The notes: generated by a model not told the origin, from the sequence alone. A stretch of DNA of 8,019 nucleotides from DSAR01 sp034437315 (GCA_034437315.1 DAOTUC010000385.1:1-8019), one strand, 5' to 3'; numbered from the stretch's first letter, positions 1 through 5,915 are shown. Translations and numbers: made by a program.

Positions 1-2
1 CG

Positions 3-99
3 AGACCCTAAAGGTTTTGCTCAAGGCCGCGTAAACAACGTTTTTGCCTTAAACAATGACCTTTTTCCATCAAAACCAGCGCAAAAACCTTTAGGGTCT
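3..99. repeat. 97-bp element with terminal inverted repeats
   Basis: The left arm AGACCCTAAAGGTTTT (3-18) is repeated exactly in inverted orientation at 84-99. Allowing one extra T, the match extends to 18-19 bases per arm (3-20 and 81-99). The 60-base interior is AT-richer than the flanking genes and contains another CAAAACC (71-77) that could pair with GGTTTTG (13-19). There is no ORF inside. It could be a MITE-like or REP-like intergenic element, or it could form a long stem-loop upstream of the propeller gene. There is no T-run after the right arm, so it is not a standard intrinsic terminator on the plus strand. No target-site duplication can be judged because the window begins 2 bases before the left arm. 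Confidence 0.75.
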
Positions 100-150
100 A
101 TGATGGGCCATGCGAAATCCTGAAGACCCAGAAAAAATCTATCTCTAAAA

Positions 151-157
151 AAGGAGG
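151..157 (+). promoter_or_regulatory. Strong Shine-Dalgarno of the propeller gene
   Basis: AAGGAGG lies 7 bases before ATG 165. It follows an A-rich leader (131-152) and fixes the start of the first gene. I found no convincing sigma70-type promoter in 100-150. Confidence 0.8.
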
Positions 158-164
158 CGGCCGT

Positions 165-1070
165 ATGACTGATCTATTGATCGTTTTGAACAAGGATGAA
201 GACACCGCGGCATTTATTGACGAAGCGAGCCACACGGTCCTGCGCACGGTACCGGTGGAACGCAGCCCGCACGAGGTCGCGCTGACGCCTGATGGGCGTA
301 AGGCCTATATCTCGTGCGCCGGCGCCGACGCGCTGCTGGTGTTTGACTTGAGCAGGCTGGAGATGGTCGAGGCGATCCGTCACCCCGAATTTCGCTTCCC
401 GCACGAGGCCAAGGTGATGCCGCAGACGGGCAAGCTCTATTTAGCCAGCACGTACGCCAACAAGGTGTTTGTCATCGACACCGCCACGGATCAAGTGGTC
501 AACGTCATTCCGGCGCGGCGTATGTCGCACATGGTCGCGTTGGCGCCCGAGCGTCATCGCGTCTACGTCAGCAACATCGGCGATAACAGCGTCTCGGTGT
601 TAGATGCGGATTCCGACGACTGGTTGATTCACATCCCCGTGGGCCGTAAACCGGAGGGCCTGGACGTGTCGCCCGACGGCCAATGGATCTACGTCGCCAA
701 CCAGGACGACGACACGGTGTATGTGCTGGATGCTGAGCGTCATAGCCTGGTATCCCGCGTCGCCCTCGACCGGACGCCGATTCGCGTCGCTTTTAGCCCG
801 GATGGTTGTTACGCTTTCGCGCCCAACCGCGAGGGCGGCACGCTCTCCATCATCGCCGTCGAAACTCACCGGGAGATCAAACGCTTGCGCGTGGGGTTGT
901 GGCCGGGCGGCGTGGTGTTCAACGCCGCCGGCGATCGCGCTTACGTCGCCAATAACAAGACCAACGACGTATCGGTGATCGACGTGGACACGCTCAAGGT
1001 GCTGGGGACGATTGACGTGGGCATTCACCCGGATGGGATGGGTTTTGCACGGATAGCGGATGAGGAATGA
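165..1070 (+). CDS. YVTN/YncE-type seven-bladed beta-propeller protein
   Basis: A 301-residue protein built almost entirely of beta-propeller repeats with a spacing of about 42 residues. The outer-strand motif appears as YISC (48), YLAS (92), YVSN (134), YVAN (177), FAPN (218) and YVAN (260). Each is followed by a V-x-V-[IL]-D strand and often preceded by P-D-G. The N-terminal strand LLIVLNK and the C-terminal HPDGMGFA look like the two halves of a seventh, ring-closing blade, so the ring appears complete. There is no signal peptide or membrane segment, so a cytoplasmic location is predicted; many YncE relatives are exported. Such propellers are usually binding scaffolds and no catalytic residue set is visible. 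The gene ends 6 bp before amrS, whose Shine-Dalgarno lies inside this gene's last codons, which suggests co-transcription and translational coupling. Its partner or ligand cannot be assigned from sequence. Confidence 0.88.
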   Translation: MTDLLIVLNKDEDTAAFIDEASHTVLRTVPVERSPHEVALTPDGRKAYISCAGADALLVFDLSRLEMVEAIRHPEFRFPHEAKVMPQTGKLYLASTYANKVFVIDTATDQVVNVIPARRMSHMVALAPERHRVYVSNIGDNSVSVLDADSDDWLIHIPVGRKPEGLDVSPDGQWIYVANQDDDTVYVLDAERHSLVSRVALDRTPIRVAFSPDGCYAFAPNREGGTLSIIAVETHREIKRLRVGLWPGGVVFNAAGDRAYVANNKTNDVSVIDVDTLKVLGTIDVGIHPDGMGFARIADEE

Positions 1071-1076
1071 TTCTAT

Positions 1077-2117
1077 ATGCGCCAAGAAGCCCACGGACGC
1101 ATTTTATCCGCTCTTGCCCAAACGCTCAACGACGGCGTCATCCAGTGTCGGACGTGTGAGCACTTCTGCGCTATCGAAACCGGGAAGGCGGGCAAGTGCG
1201 GCGTGCGGAGAAATATAGATGGCGCGCTCTACCTGGTCGTTTATGGGAAAGCGGTCGCCGTTCACGTCGACCCGATTGAGAAGAAGCCGCTCTTCCACTT
1301 CCTTCCCCGGTCGCAGGCGCTCTCGGTAGGCACGTATGGTTGTAATTTCCGTTGCACTTTCTGCCAGAATTGGCAGATGTCCCAGACGCGCGATTTTGAC
1401 GAGCGGACGGATGGCGTTGGGCGACAGGCCCCGCCCCAGGCGTTGGTCGATCTCTGCCTTGAGGATGACGTACCTATCATCGCCTACACCTACAACGAGC
1501 CGACCGTTTTCTTTGAATACACCTACGACACGGCGAAACTGGCCCACGAGCATGGGATCAAGAACGTCTACGTCTCCAACGGCTATATGACCGAGGGCGC
1601 GCTCAATATGATTGAGCCGTACCTGGACGGCATCAACGTGGATCTGAAGGCTTTCAGCGATGCGTTCTACCGGGAGCAATGTCAGGCGCGCCTGGGAGTG
1701 GTCAAGCGTAATATCAACCACATCGCCCGCGAGACCGACATCTGGATCGAGGTGACCACCTTGCTGATACCGGGGCTCAATGATTCCCCAGAGGAGGTCC
1801 GAGCGATGGCCGAGTGGCTGGTGGGCGTGAGGCCCGATATGCCCTGGCACATCACCGCTTTCCATCCCGACCACGAGATGTTAGACCGTCCTCGAACCTC
1901 TTCCCGCGCGCTCAATCAAGCCTACGACATCGCCCGCGAGGTGGGGCTCCAATACGTGTACGTGGGCAACGTGATGGACGTCGAGCGCGAGAGCACGAAC
2001 TGCCCGCAGTGTGGAGAGACGCTGATCCGCCGCCACTGGTACCACGTCGAAGAGCGGTGGCGGGAACCGGGCGTCTGCCCCCATTGTGGACAGATCATCG
2101 CCGGCGTGTGGGAATGA
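1077..2117 (+). CDS. amrS: AmmeMemoRadiSam system radical SAM enzyme
   Basis: A 346-residue radical SAM enzyme related to pyruvate formate-lyase activating enzymes. The cluster motif CNFRCTFCQNW gives C89, C93 and C96 as ligands of the [4Fe-4S] cluster that cleaves S-adenosylmethionine. The N-terminus has a conserved cysteine set (C24, C27, C31, C41, ending in GKCGVR) typical of this subfamily. The C-terminus carries two CxxC pairs (C309/C312 and C334/C337) in a zinc-ribbon-like arrangement that ends in the family-typical GVW. TYNEPT (138-143) and NVDLKAF (187-193) match core strands of the radical SAM barrel. ATG 1077 is supported by GAGGAA (1062-1067) inside the end of the upstream propeller gene. 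amrB and amrA follow, so all three defining members of the system are present. The family substrate is not evident from sequence. Known annotation names are AmmeMemoRadiSam system radical SAM enzyme and PflA-like protein. Confidence 0.95.
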   Translation: MRQEAHGRILSALAQTLNDGVIQCRTCEHFCAIETGKAGKCGVRRNIDGALYLVVYGKAVAVHVDPIEKKPLFHFLPRSQALSVGTYGCNFRCTFCQNWQMSQTRDFDERTDGVGRQAPPQALVDLCLEDDVPIIAYTYNEPTVFFEYTYDTAKLAHEHGIKNVYVSNGYMTEGALNMIEPYLDGINVDLKAFSDAFYREQCQARLGVVKRNINHIARETDIWIEVTTLLIPGLNDSPEEVRAMAEWLVGVRPDMPWHITAFHPDHEMLDRPRTSSRALNQAYDIAREVGLQYVYVGNVMDVERESTNCPQCGETLIRRHWYHVEERWREPGVCPHCGQIIAGVWE

Positions 2118-2126
2118 GCGGGCTGC

Positions 2127-2150
2127 GAACGAACGAACGAATGAACGAAT
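2127..2150. repeat. Tetranucleotide microsatellite GAAC/GAAT
   Basis: Six tandem tetramers (GAAC x3, GAAT, GAAC, GAAT), followed by a GAGC variant, begin 9 bases after the amrS stop codon. The array lies wholly in the non-coding amrS-amrB gap and has no coding explanation. Copy number could vary by slipped-strand replication. Confidence 0.85.
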
Positions 2151-2161
2151 GAGCGCGCGGG

Positions 2162-2191
2162 CGTGAACGTAGGTATGAACGTGGACGTGAA
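2162..2191. repeat. Degenerate hexamer array, consensus CGTGAA
   Basis: Five degenerate hexamers (CGTGAA, CGTAGG, TATGAA, CGTGGA, CGTGAA), with a further GTGAAC after them. They follow the tetramer array in the same intergenic gap and stop about 20 bases before the amrB Shine-Dalgarno. The similarity is moderate, so part could be chance in a purine-biased spacer. Confidence 0.55.
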
Positions 2192-2212
2192 GTGAACAAA
2201 TGCTTTGTGATC

Positions 2213-2220
2213 AGGAGGTG
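2213..2220 (+). promoter_or_regulatory. Shine-Dalgarno that fixes the amrB start
   Basis: AGGAGGTG, close to a full anti-SD complement, sits with its GGAGG core 6 bases before ATG 2225. This supports ATG 2225 over an in-frame GTG at 2192, which has no ribosome binding site and would add 11 residues unlike the family N-terminus. Confidence 0.85.
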
Positions 2221-2224
2221 TCGT

Positions 2225-3061
2225 ATGTCGAATCTATCCATTCGTCGGCCAGCCGTGGCCGGTCAATTCTACCCCGGCGATCCAGACCAGTTGCGCGAGG
2301 TGGTCCGGAGATATATCGCCGAGGCGGCGCTTCCGGAGGATTTAGTCGCCACGCGGGCCGATGTGCGGGCCGATATACGGGCCGTCATCGCCCCCCACGC
2401 CGGTTACATCTACTCCGGTCCGACGGCCGGTTATGCGTTTAAAGCGTTGTCCGAGATGCCGGAAAAATCGTGGACCGTCTTTTTGATGGGCCCGGCTCAC
2501 CGGGCCTACGTCTCCGGCGTCGCGCTGGGGAATTACGCCGCTTTCCAGACGCCGCTGGGGGAAGCGCCTGTCGCCGTGGAGCGCGTCGCCGATATGCTGG
2601 AGAGTTCCTCGCTCTACACGCGCGCGGCCGAGGCTCACGCCCTCGATCATTGTCTGGAAGTCGAGGTCCCATTCCTCCAAGAGGCGCTGGCCGATTTTAC
2701 ATTGATTCCGATGTTGTTCGGCGATGTGGACCCTCAACCGGTCGCCGCCGATCTGATCGACCGGATCGGCCCTGATGACCTGATCGTCGTCTCCAGTGAT
2801 CTGAGCCATTACCACGCATATGACCAGGCGAAAAAGATCGACCAAGCGCTCCTGGAAGCGCTGTTGGAGGGGAACGAGCGGGGCGTGATCAAAGGGGAGG
2901 CTTGCGGCAGTGCGCCGGCTGTGACGTTGATGGACGTCGCGCGCCAGCGGGGCTGGTCGCCTTGGCTGCTCGATTATCGCACCTCTGGCGATACGGCGGG
3001 GGATAAACGGCAGGTCGTCGGTTACGGCGCGGTGGCCTACACGGCGGTAAAGGACGAATGA
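2225..3061 (+). CDS. amrB: AmmeMemoRadiSam system protein B (Memo-like)
   Basis: A 278-residue Memo family protein, structurally related to class III extradiol-type dioxygenases. The N-terminus RRPAVAGQFYPGDP (7-20) is the classic family opening. Predicted metal-site residues are H58 in the PHAGYIYSG segment, H92 in GPAHRAYVSG, H195 in SDLSHY and C227 in GEACGSAP. They correspond to the His/His/Cys iron-binding set described for human MEMO1 plus the conserved SDLSH motif. The histidine loop reads GPAH rather than the common GPNH. The length is normal and the C-terminal YGAVAYT strand is intact. No signal peptide or membrane segment is seen, so the protein is probably cytoplasmic. It lies 107 bp after amrS across a repeat-filled gap and 51 bp before amrA. 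The reaction is not known to me; a role in one pathway with AmrS and AmrA is inferred from their conserved co-occurrence. Confidence 0.95.
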   Translation: MSNLSIRRPAVAGQFYPGDPDQLREVVRRYIAEAALPEDLVATRADVRADIRAVIAPHAGYIYSGPTAGYAFKALSEMPEKSWTVFLMGPAHRAYVSGVALGNYAAFQTPLGEAPVAVERVADMLESSSLYTRAAEAHALDHCLEVEVPFLQEALADFTLIPMLFGDVDPQPVAADLIDRIGPDDLIVVSSDLSHYHAYDQAKKIDQALLEALLEGNERGVIKGEACGSAPAVTLMDVARQRGWSPWLLDYRTSGDTAGDKRQVVGYGAVAYTAVKDE

Positions 3062-3115
3062 AGGAATGAGGGTTGAGGGGATGAGAAGGTGAGGAGGTGA
3101 GGAGGTGAGGAAATG
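3053..3115 (+). repeat. Octamer repeat of Shine-Dalgarno-like units
   Basis: The region from the amrB stop to the amrA start is a degenerate period-8 array: GACGAATG, AAGGAATG, AGGGTTG (7 bases), AGGGGATG, AGAAGGTG, AGGAGGTG, AGGAGGTG, AGGAAATG. The final unit contains the amrA start codon. Because each unit ends in TG and the next begins with A, almost every unit holds a purine-rich SD-like core, an NTG and an overlapping TGA. Two perfect AGGAGGTGA copies (3092-3100 and 3100-3108) match the anti-SD. The second is optimally placed, with GGAGG ending 7 bases before ATG 3113. None of the upstream NTG codons opens a frame into amrA. Confidence 0.85.
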
Positions 3116-3688
3116 ACGCTTGCATCCGAAGAAAAGCGAATGCTGATTCAAATTGCCAGGGAGGCGGTTTCCCGAGCCGTTCACGGACGAGAAGCGCCCG
3201 CTGTTGATTTGGAGCATATGCCGGACGCGCTGACGCGGGATGGAGCCAGTTTCGTCACGCTGACCGAGCGGGAAAGCGGCGCGCTGCGGGGGTGCATCGG
3301 GTCGCTGGAGGCGCGCCGTCCGCTGGTCGTCGACGTCCGCGAGAACGCCGCCTCCGCCGCCCTCCACGATCCCCGCTTCCCGGCAGTGCAGCCCCACGAA
3401 CTGGACAACCTGAAAATCGAAATCTCGGTGCTCAGCGAGGCGCAACCGCTGGATTACGAGGACGCCGAAAACCTGATCGCCCAACTACGCCCCGGTGTGG
3501 ACGGGGTCGTCATCGAGGAGGGTTGGCATCGCGCCACCTTCCTGCCCCAGGTCTGGGAGAAGATCCCCGATCCACACCAGTTTATGGCCTATCTATGCCG
3601 CAAGGCCAACCTGTCGTCGGACGCCTATCGCCAACCGGGGCTTGACGTGTACACCTACCAGGTGGAGAAGTTCGTGGAGCCGGCGTAG
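3113..3688 (+). CDS. amrA: AmmeMemoRadiSam system protein A (AMMECR1 domain)
   Basis: A 191-residue AMMECR1-domain protein of typical single-domain length. It carries the invariant LRGCIGS motif (58-64) with C61. It also has ARRPLVVDVRENA (67-79), DPRFPAV (86-92), the LKIEISVLS strand (100-108), FLPQVWE (143-149) and FMAYLCRKANLS (157-168), all in family order. No signal peptide or transmembrane helix is seen. In some organisms the A and B modules are fused; here they are separate adjacent genes. ATG 3113 is fixed by the AGGAGGTGA at 3100-3108. It is the last gene of the plus-strand block and ends 15 bp from the stop codon of the convergent protease gene, with no terminator between. The biochemical activity is not established from sequence; a small-molecule or RNA modification step with AmrS and AmrB is only a guess. 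Confidence 0.95.
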   Translation: MTLASEEKRMLIQIAREAVSRAVHGREAPAVDLEHMPDALTRDGASFVTLTERESGALRGCIGSLEARRPLVVDVRENAASAALHDPRFPAVQPHELDNLKIEISVLSEAQPLDYEDAENLIAQLRPGVDGVVIEEGWHRATFLPQVWEKIPDPHQFMAYLCRKANLSSDAYRQPGLDVYTYQVEKFVEPA

Positions 3689-3703
3689 CGACCGGACAAT
3701 TGC

Positions 3704-4696
3704 TCAGAAGTCAGAAACAGGTGTATTGCTGTTCGGCCGGGTCGGCGCGTTGGACAAAAGCTCCGGCTCGGCGAGTTGTCGGTGGAGGGACGCCTCGCCG
3801 TAGCGCCACGCCACCCAGGCGACGGTCAGCAAACTGCCGACGACCATCGCGCCGATCCCGATCAGCCCCGCCTCGGGGCCGAACGACCCGCCGGTCCATA
3901 CGTCCGGCCCGCCTTGCTGGATGGCGAGGAAGGTCGGCCCGGCGTTAGTGCCACTGACCGGGAAGCCGAACACGTTCCCCTGGAAGAAGTTCCAGGTGAT
4001 GTGCAGGCCAATGGGAATCGCCAACTCGCCCGTCAGCAGGAATCCCAGCGCCAGGAAAACGCCTGCGAGGGAGATGTTCACCGTGCTGATGACGGTCGCG
4101 TTGGGGTTGCCGGCGTGAAGCAGGCCAAATAAAATTGATGTGATCAGGGTGGATAGGACGATGGCGACGTTGGGACTCCAGAATTTGAAATTTAGCCCCT
4201 CCGCCAGATTTTTCAACTGGTAGCCCCGGCTCCACAACTCCTCGTAGATTCCCACGCAAAGGAAAAGGATCAGGGGGCCGAGGATGGCGATGGGGAACGG
4301 CGTATCATGTCCGGCGGCGTCGAACGGCCGGACGACGGTCAACCAGCCCAGCGCCCATTCGATGACGAAGACGCCCGCCATCAATAACGCGCCCAGGCCC
4401 ATCCCAAAGCCCAAGTCCGCCCACCAGTCCGGCCCCATACGGAAACCGAAATCGCGGAACCGTCGCCGGTCGAGGAAGCGCCCCGCCAACCACACAGAGA
4501 GAAAGAATCCCGCCAATACCGTCAACATAGAGATGTTGCTTGCCAACATGCTCTCAGGCCCCATCAGCAGGGCGAACGGGGCCGTTATAACGATCTGTAT
4601 GAGCAACAAGAGCGCAACCTGGAGCAGCAAGCGCCAGCCGGCGCGGAGGCGCGCTTCCTCGGCATTCCAAAAGATACGTTTTAGCAATTCCTTCAT
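3704..4696 (-). CDS. CPBP family intramembrane glutamic protease
   Basis: A 330-residue polytopic membrane protein of the CPBP family (CAAX prenyl protease / bacteriocin-processing, Rce1-like). All three family motifs are visible: motif 1 YEELWSRG with E152, E153 and R157; motif 2 FGLLHAG with H194; motif 3 HITWN with H232 and N236. These residues form the glutamate-dependent active site inside the membrane. Hydrophobic segments lie at about 22-46, 54-74, 95-120, 134-151, 176-194, 206-223 and 276-297. The N-terminus WNAEEARLRAGWRLL resembles other members found in Chloroflexota. The tail after about residue 305 is hydrophilic and Pro/Asn-rich. The start is supported by GGGGGAGG 7 bases upstream. 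The gene is 204 bp from uxs and probably has its own promoter. Family roles include protein processing and bacteriocin self-immunity; no bacteriocin or prenylation gene is nearby, so the substrate is unknown. Confidence 0.93.
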   Translation of the reverse strand: MKELLKRIFWNAEEARLRAGWRLLLQVALLLLIQIVITAPFALLMGPESMLASNISMLTVLAGFFLSVWLAGRFLDRRRFRDFGFRMGPDWWADLGFGMGLGALLMAGVFVIEWALGWLTVVRPFDAAGHDTPFPIAILGPLILFLCVGIYEELWSRGYQLKNLAEGLNFKFWSPNVAIVLSTLITSILFGLLHAGNPNATVISTVNISLAGVFLALGFLLTGELAIPIGLHITWNFFQGNVFGFPVSGTNAGPTFLAIQQGGPDVWTGGSFGPEAGLIGIGAMVVGSLLTVAWVAWRYGEASLHRQLAEPELLSNAPTRPNSNTPVSDF

Positions 4697-4702
4697 CGTG
4701 AG

Positions 4703-4710
4703 CCTCCCCC
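4703..4710 (-). promoter_or_regulatory. Shine-Dalgarno of the CPBP protease gene
   Basis: On the minus strand GGGGGAGG precedes the ATG at 4696 with 6-7 bases between. It decides the start of the protease gene. Confidence 0.75.
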
Positions 4711-4716
4711 TTCTTG

Positions 4717-4735
4717 ATCAGATAGAATCAGATAG
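4717..4735. repeat. 9-bp direct repeat with 10-bp period
   Basis: ATCAGATAG occurs at 4717-4725 and again at 4727-4735, one helical turn apart. It lies between the CPBP Shine-Dalgarno and the candidate promoter, so on the minus strand it would fall in the first bases of the 5' leader. It could be an operator or a chance repeat; only two copies are present. Confidence 0.5.
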
Positions 4736-4743
4736 TAGCGCTG

Positions 4744-4770
4744 TCTATACTTTCGGCTTGAAGTTGCCAA
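4744..4770 (-). promoter_or_regulatory. Candidate sigma70-type promoter of the CPBP gene
   Basis: Reading the minus strand, TTGGCA (4770-4765) is followed after 15 bases by TATAGA (4749-4744). The -35 element matches consensus at 5 of 6 positions and the -10 element at 4 of 6, but the spacing is short. The -35 overlaps the edge of the palindrome at 4769-4783. This is the best candidate in the gap and remains weak. Confidence 0.3.
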
Positions 4771-4783
4771 CCTCCCGCAGGTT
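4769..4783. repeat. Palindromic repeat, copy 1 of an inverted pair
   Basis: AACCTCCCGCAGGTT has 5-bp self-complementary arms (AACCT and AGGTT) around a CCCGC core. It is the exact 15-base reverse complement of 4852-4866. It is intergenic, between uxs and the CPBP gene, and looks like a REP-type unit. Confidence 0.8.
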
Positions 4784-4850
4784 GAAGGTCGAGCACAATT
4801 GACCGAAAAAAAGTTCTAAAAGTACCCATCACGCTTATCACGAGGCAAAT

Positions 4851-4867
4851 AAACCTGCGGGAGGTTT
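4851..4867. repeat. Palindromic repeat, copy 2 of an inverted pair
   Basis: AAACCTGCGGGAGGTTT has 6-bp arms around a GCGGG core and is the inverted partner of 4769-4783, 68 bases away. It begins 34 bases downstream of the uxs stop on the minus strand. There the local hairpin is followed by ATTTG rather than a U-run, so it is at best a weak terminator. The two copies could also pair into a 15-bp stem. Confidence 0.8.
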
Positions 4868-4900
4868 AGATATGAAAGTGTCGGGTAGCTAGAAGATATA

Positions 4901-5842
4901 TTACACCTTCGTCTTGAAGTAAGCGATGGTGTGTCTCAGCCCCTCGTCGAGCGATACCTTCGGGCGCCAATCCAGGATGCGTTGCGCTTTGCTGATGTCC
5001 GGGCAGCGGACTTTTGGATCGTCCTTCGTGCGCTCGTCGGTCGGGGTGACGAACGTGATCGGCGAGTCGCTGCCGGTCAGCGCCTTGACCTTGTGGGCGA
5101 AGTCGATGATCGATAACTCCTCCGGGTTGCCCATGTTGACCGGCGTGACCTCGTCGGCGTGGAGAAGCTGGATCATGCCCGCGACCAGGTCCGAGACGTA
5201 GCAGAATCCCCGCGTGCGCGATCCGTCGTCGTAGACGGTCAGTGGATCGCCGCGCAACGCCTGGCAGATGAAGTTGGGCACCACCCGCCCGTCGTCCATG
5301 CGCATTCGCGGCCCGTAGGTGTTGAAGATGCGCACGATGCGGGTGTCGACGGCGTGATATTTGTGGTAGGCCATCGTCAGGGCCTCGGCGAAACGCTTGC
5401 TCTCGTCGTAGACGCCGCGCGGACCGACCGGGTTGACGTTGCCCCAGTAATCCTCTGTCTGGGGATGGACCAGCGGGTCGCCGTAGACCTCTGACGTGGA
5501 GGCGAGCAGGTAGCGCGCGCCTTTCGTCAGCGCCAGCCCCAGTGTTTTGTGGGTGCCCAGCGCGCCCACCTTCAGGGTTTGGATGGGCAGGTTGAGGTAA
5601 TCCACCGGGCTGGGCAGGCTGGCGAGGTGAAAGACGGCGTCAAGCGGCCCTTCGACGTAGATGTAATCGGTCACGTCGTGTTTGATGAAGTGGAAACGCT
5701 CGTGACCGGCCAGATGGGCGATGTTATCCACCGCGCCGGTGCTCAAATTGTCCATCGCGATGACCTCGTGCCCGTCGTCGAGCAAACGGTCGCACAGGTG
5801 AGAGCCGATGAAACCGGCGCCTCCGGTGATGAGTATGCGCAT
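4901..5842 (-). CDS. uxs: UDP-glucuronate decarboxylase (UDP-xylose synthase), SDR family
   Basis: A 313-residue extended short-chain dehydrogenase/reductase. The NAD-binding GGAGFIG motif is at residues 7-13. The catalytic set comprises T116/S117/E118 in the STSEVYGDP segment (115-123) and Y145 and K149 in YDESK. The UXS-type signatures are HPQTEDYWGNVNPVGPR (126-142), RIFNTYGPRM (171-180) and DGRVVPNFICQAL (184-196). This combination is characteristic of UDP-glucuronate decarboxylases, which make UDP-xylose from UDP-glucuronate through a 4-keto intermediate. Other NDP-sugar epimerases are the main alternative. The product is a cytoplasmic enzyme supplying sugars for surface glycans. ATG 5842 is chosen because GGAG lies 5 bases before it and MRILITGGAG is the expected N-terminus; an upstream start at 5959 would add 39 unrelated residues overlapping holA. 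It lies 61 bp after holA and may share its transcript. Confidence 0.9.
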   Translation of the reverse strand: MRILITGGAGFIGSHLCDRLLDDGHEVIAMDNLSTGAVDNIAHLAGHERFHFIKHDVTDYIYVEGPLDAVFHLASLPSPVDYLNLPIQTLKVGALGTHKTLGLALTKGARYLLASTSEVYGDPLVHPQTEDYWGNVNPVGPRGVYDESKRFAEALTMAYHKYHAVDTRIVRIFNTYGPRMRMDDGRVVPNFICQALRGDPLTVYDDGSRTRGFCYVSDLVAGMIQLLHADEVTPVNMGNPEELSIIDFAHKVKALTGSDSPITFVTPTDERTKDDPKVRCPDISKAQRILDWRPKVSLDEGLRHTIAYFKTKV

Positions 5843-5847
5843 TATGT

Positions 5848-5851
5848 CTCC
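5848..5851 (-). promoter_or_regulatory. Shine-Dalgarno that fixes the uxs start
   Basis: The minus strand reads AAAGGAG, then 5 bases, then ATG 5842. It is the only ribosome binding site that agrees with the conserved N-terminus of the enzyme. Confidence 0.8.
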
Positions 5852-5878
5852 TTTATTTGTGTGATTTACGTGATTTCG
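5852..5878. repeat. Degenerate 9-bp tandem repeat before uxs
   Basis: GTGATTTAC (5861-5869) and GTGATTTCG (5870-5878) are adjacent 9-mers, with CTTTATTTG/T just before as a weaker third unit. On the minus strand the series reads AAATCACGT, AAATCACAC, AAATAAAGG and runs into the uxs Shine-Dalgarno GGAG (5851-5848). Confidence 0.5.
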
Positions 5879-5890
5879 AGCCTGGGCGTC

Positions 5891-5915
5891 GGCGCGCCCG
5901 TGGTCACGGCGCGCC
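5891..5915. repeat. GC-rich hairpin spanning the holA stop codon
   Basis: The 8-bp palindrome GGCGCGCC occurs at 5891-5898 and at 5908-5915. As part of an 11-base direct repeat CGGCGCGCCCG (5890-5900 and 5907-5917), the copies can pair into an 8-bp all-GC stem. The holA stop codon (5906-5904 on the minus strand) lies in the loop. No U-run follows on either strand, so it does not fit a standard intrinsic terminator. It may slow readthrough into uxs or protect the mRNA end. Confidence 0.6.

Noticed and set aside
1..99. CRISPR-like or tRNA-like reading of the inverted repeat region
   Set aside because: There is only one inverted pair and no direct repeat-spacer pattern, and no cloverleaf or anticodon arm can be drawn.
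99..104. TATGAT as a -10 box for the propeller gene
   Set aside because: It matches 5 of 6 consensus bases, but no -35-like hexamer lies 15-19 bases upstream and it overlaps the right arm of the inverted repeat.
2192..2224. GTG start extending amrB by 11 residues
   Set aside because: No ribosome site precedes GTG 2192, whereas a near-perfect one precedes ATG 2225. The added residues do not resemble Memo N-termini.
2342..3484. A 380-residue open frame on the minus strand opposite amrB and amrA
   Set aside because: It lies antisense to two clearly recognisable genes, spans their intergenic repeat and shows Arg/Gly/Pro-rich composition with no domain I recognise. It is typical antisense shadow in GC-rich DNA.
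4847..4867. Intrinsic terminator of uxs
   Set aside because: The hairpin has only 6 bp with two G-C pairs and is followed by ATTTG rather than a run of U. Kept as a repeat instead.
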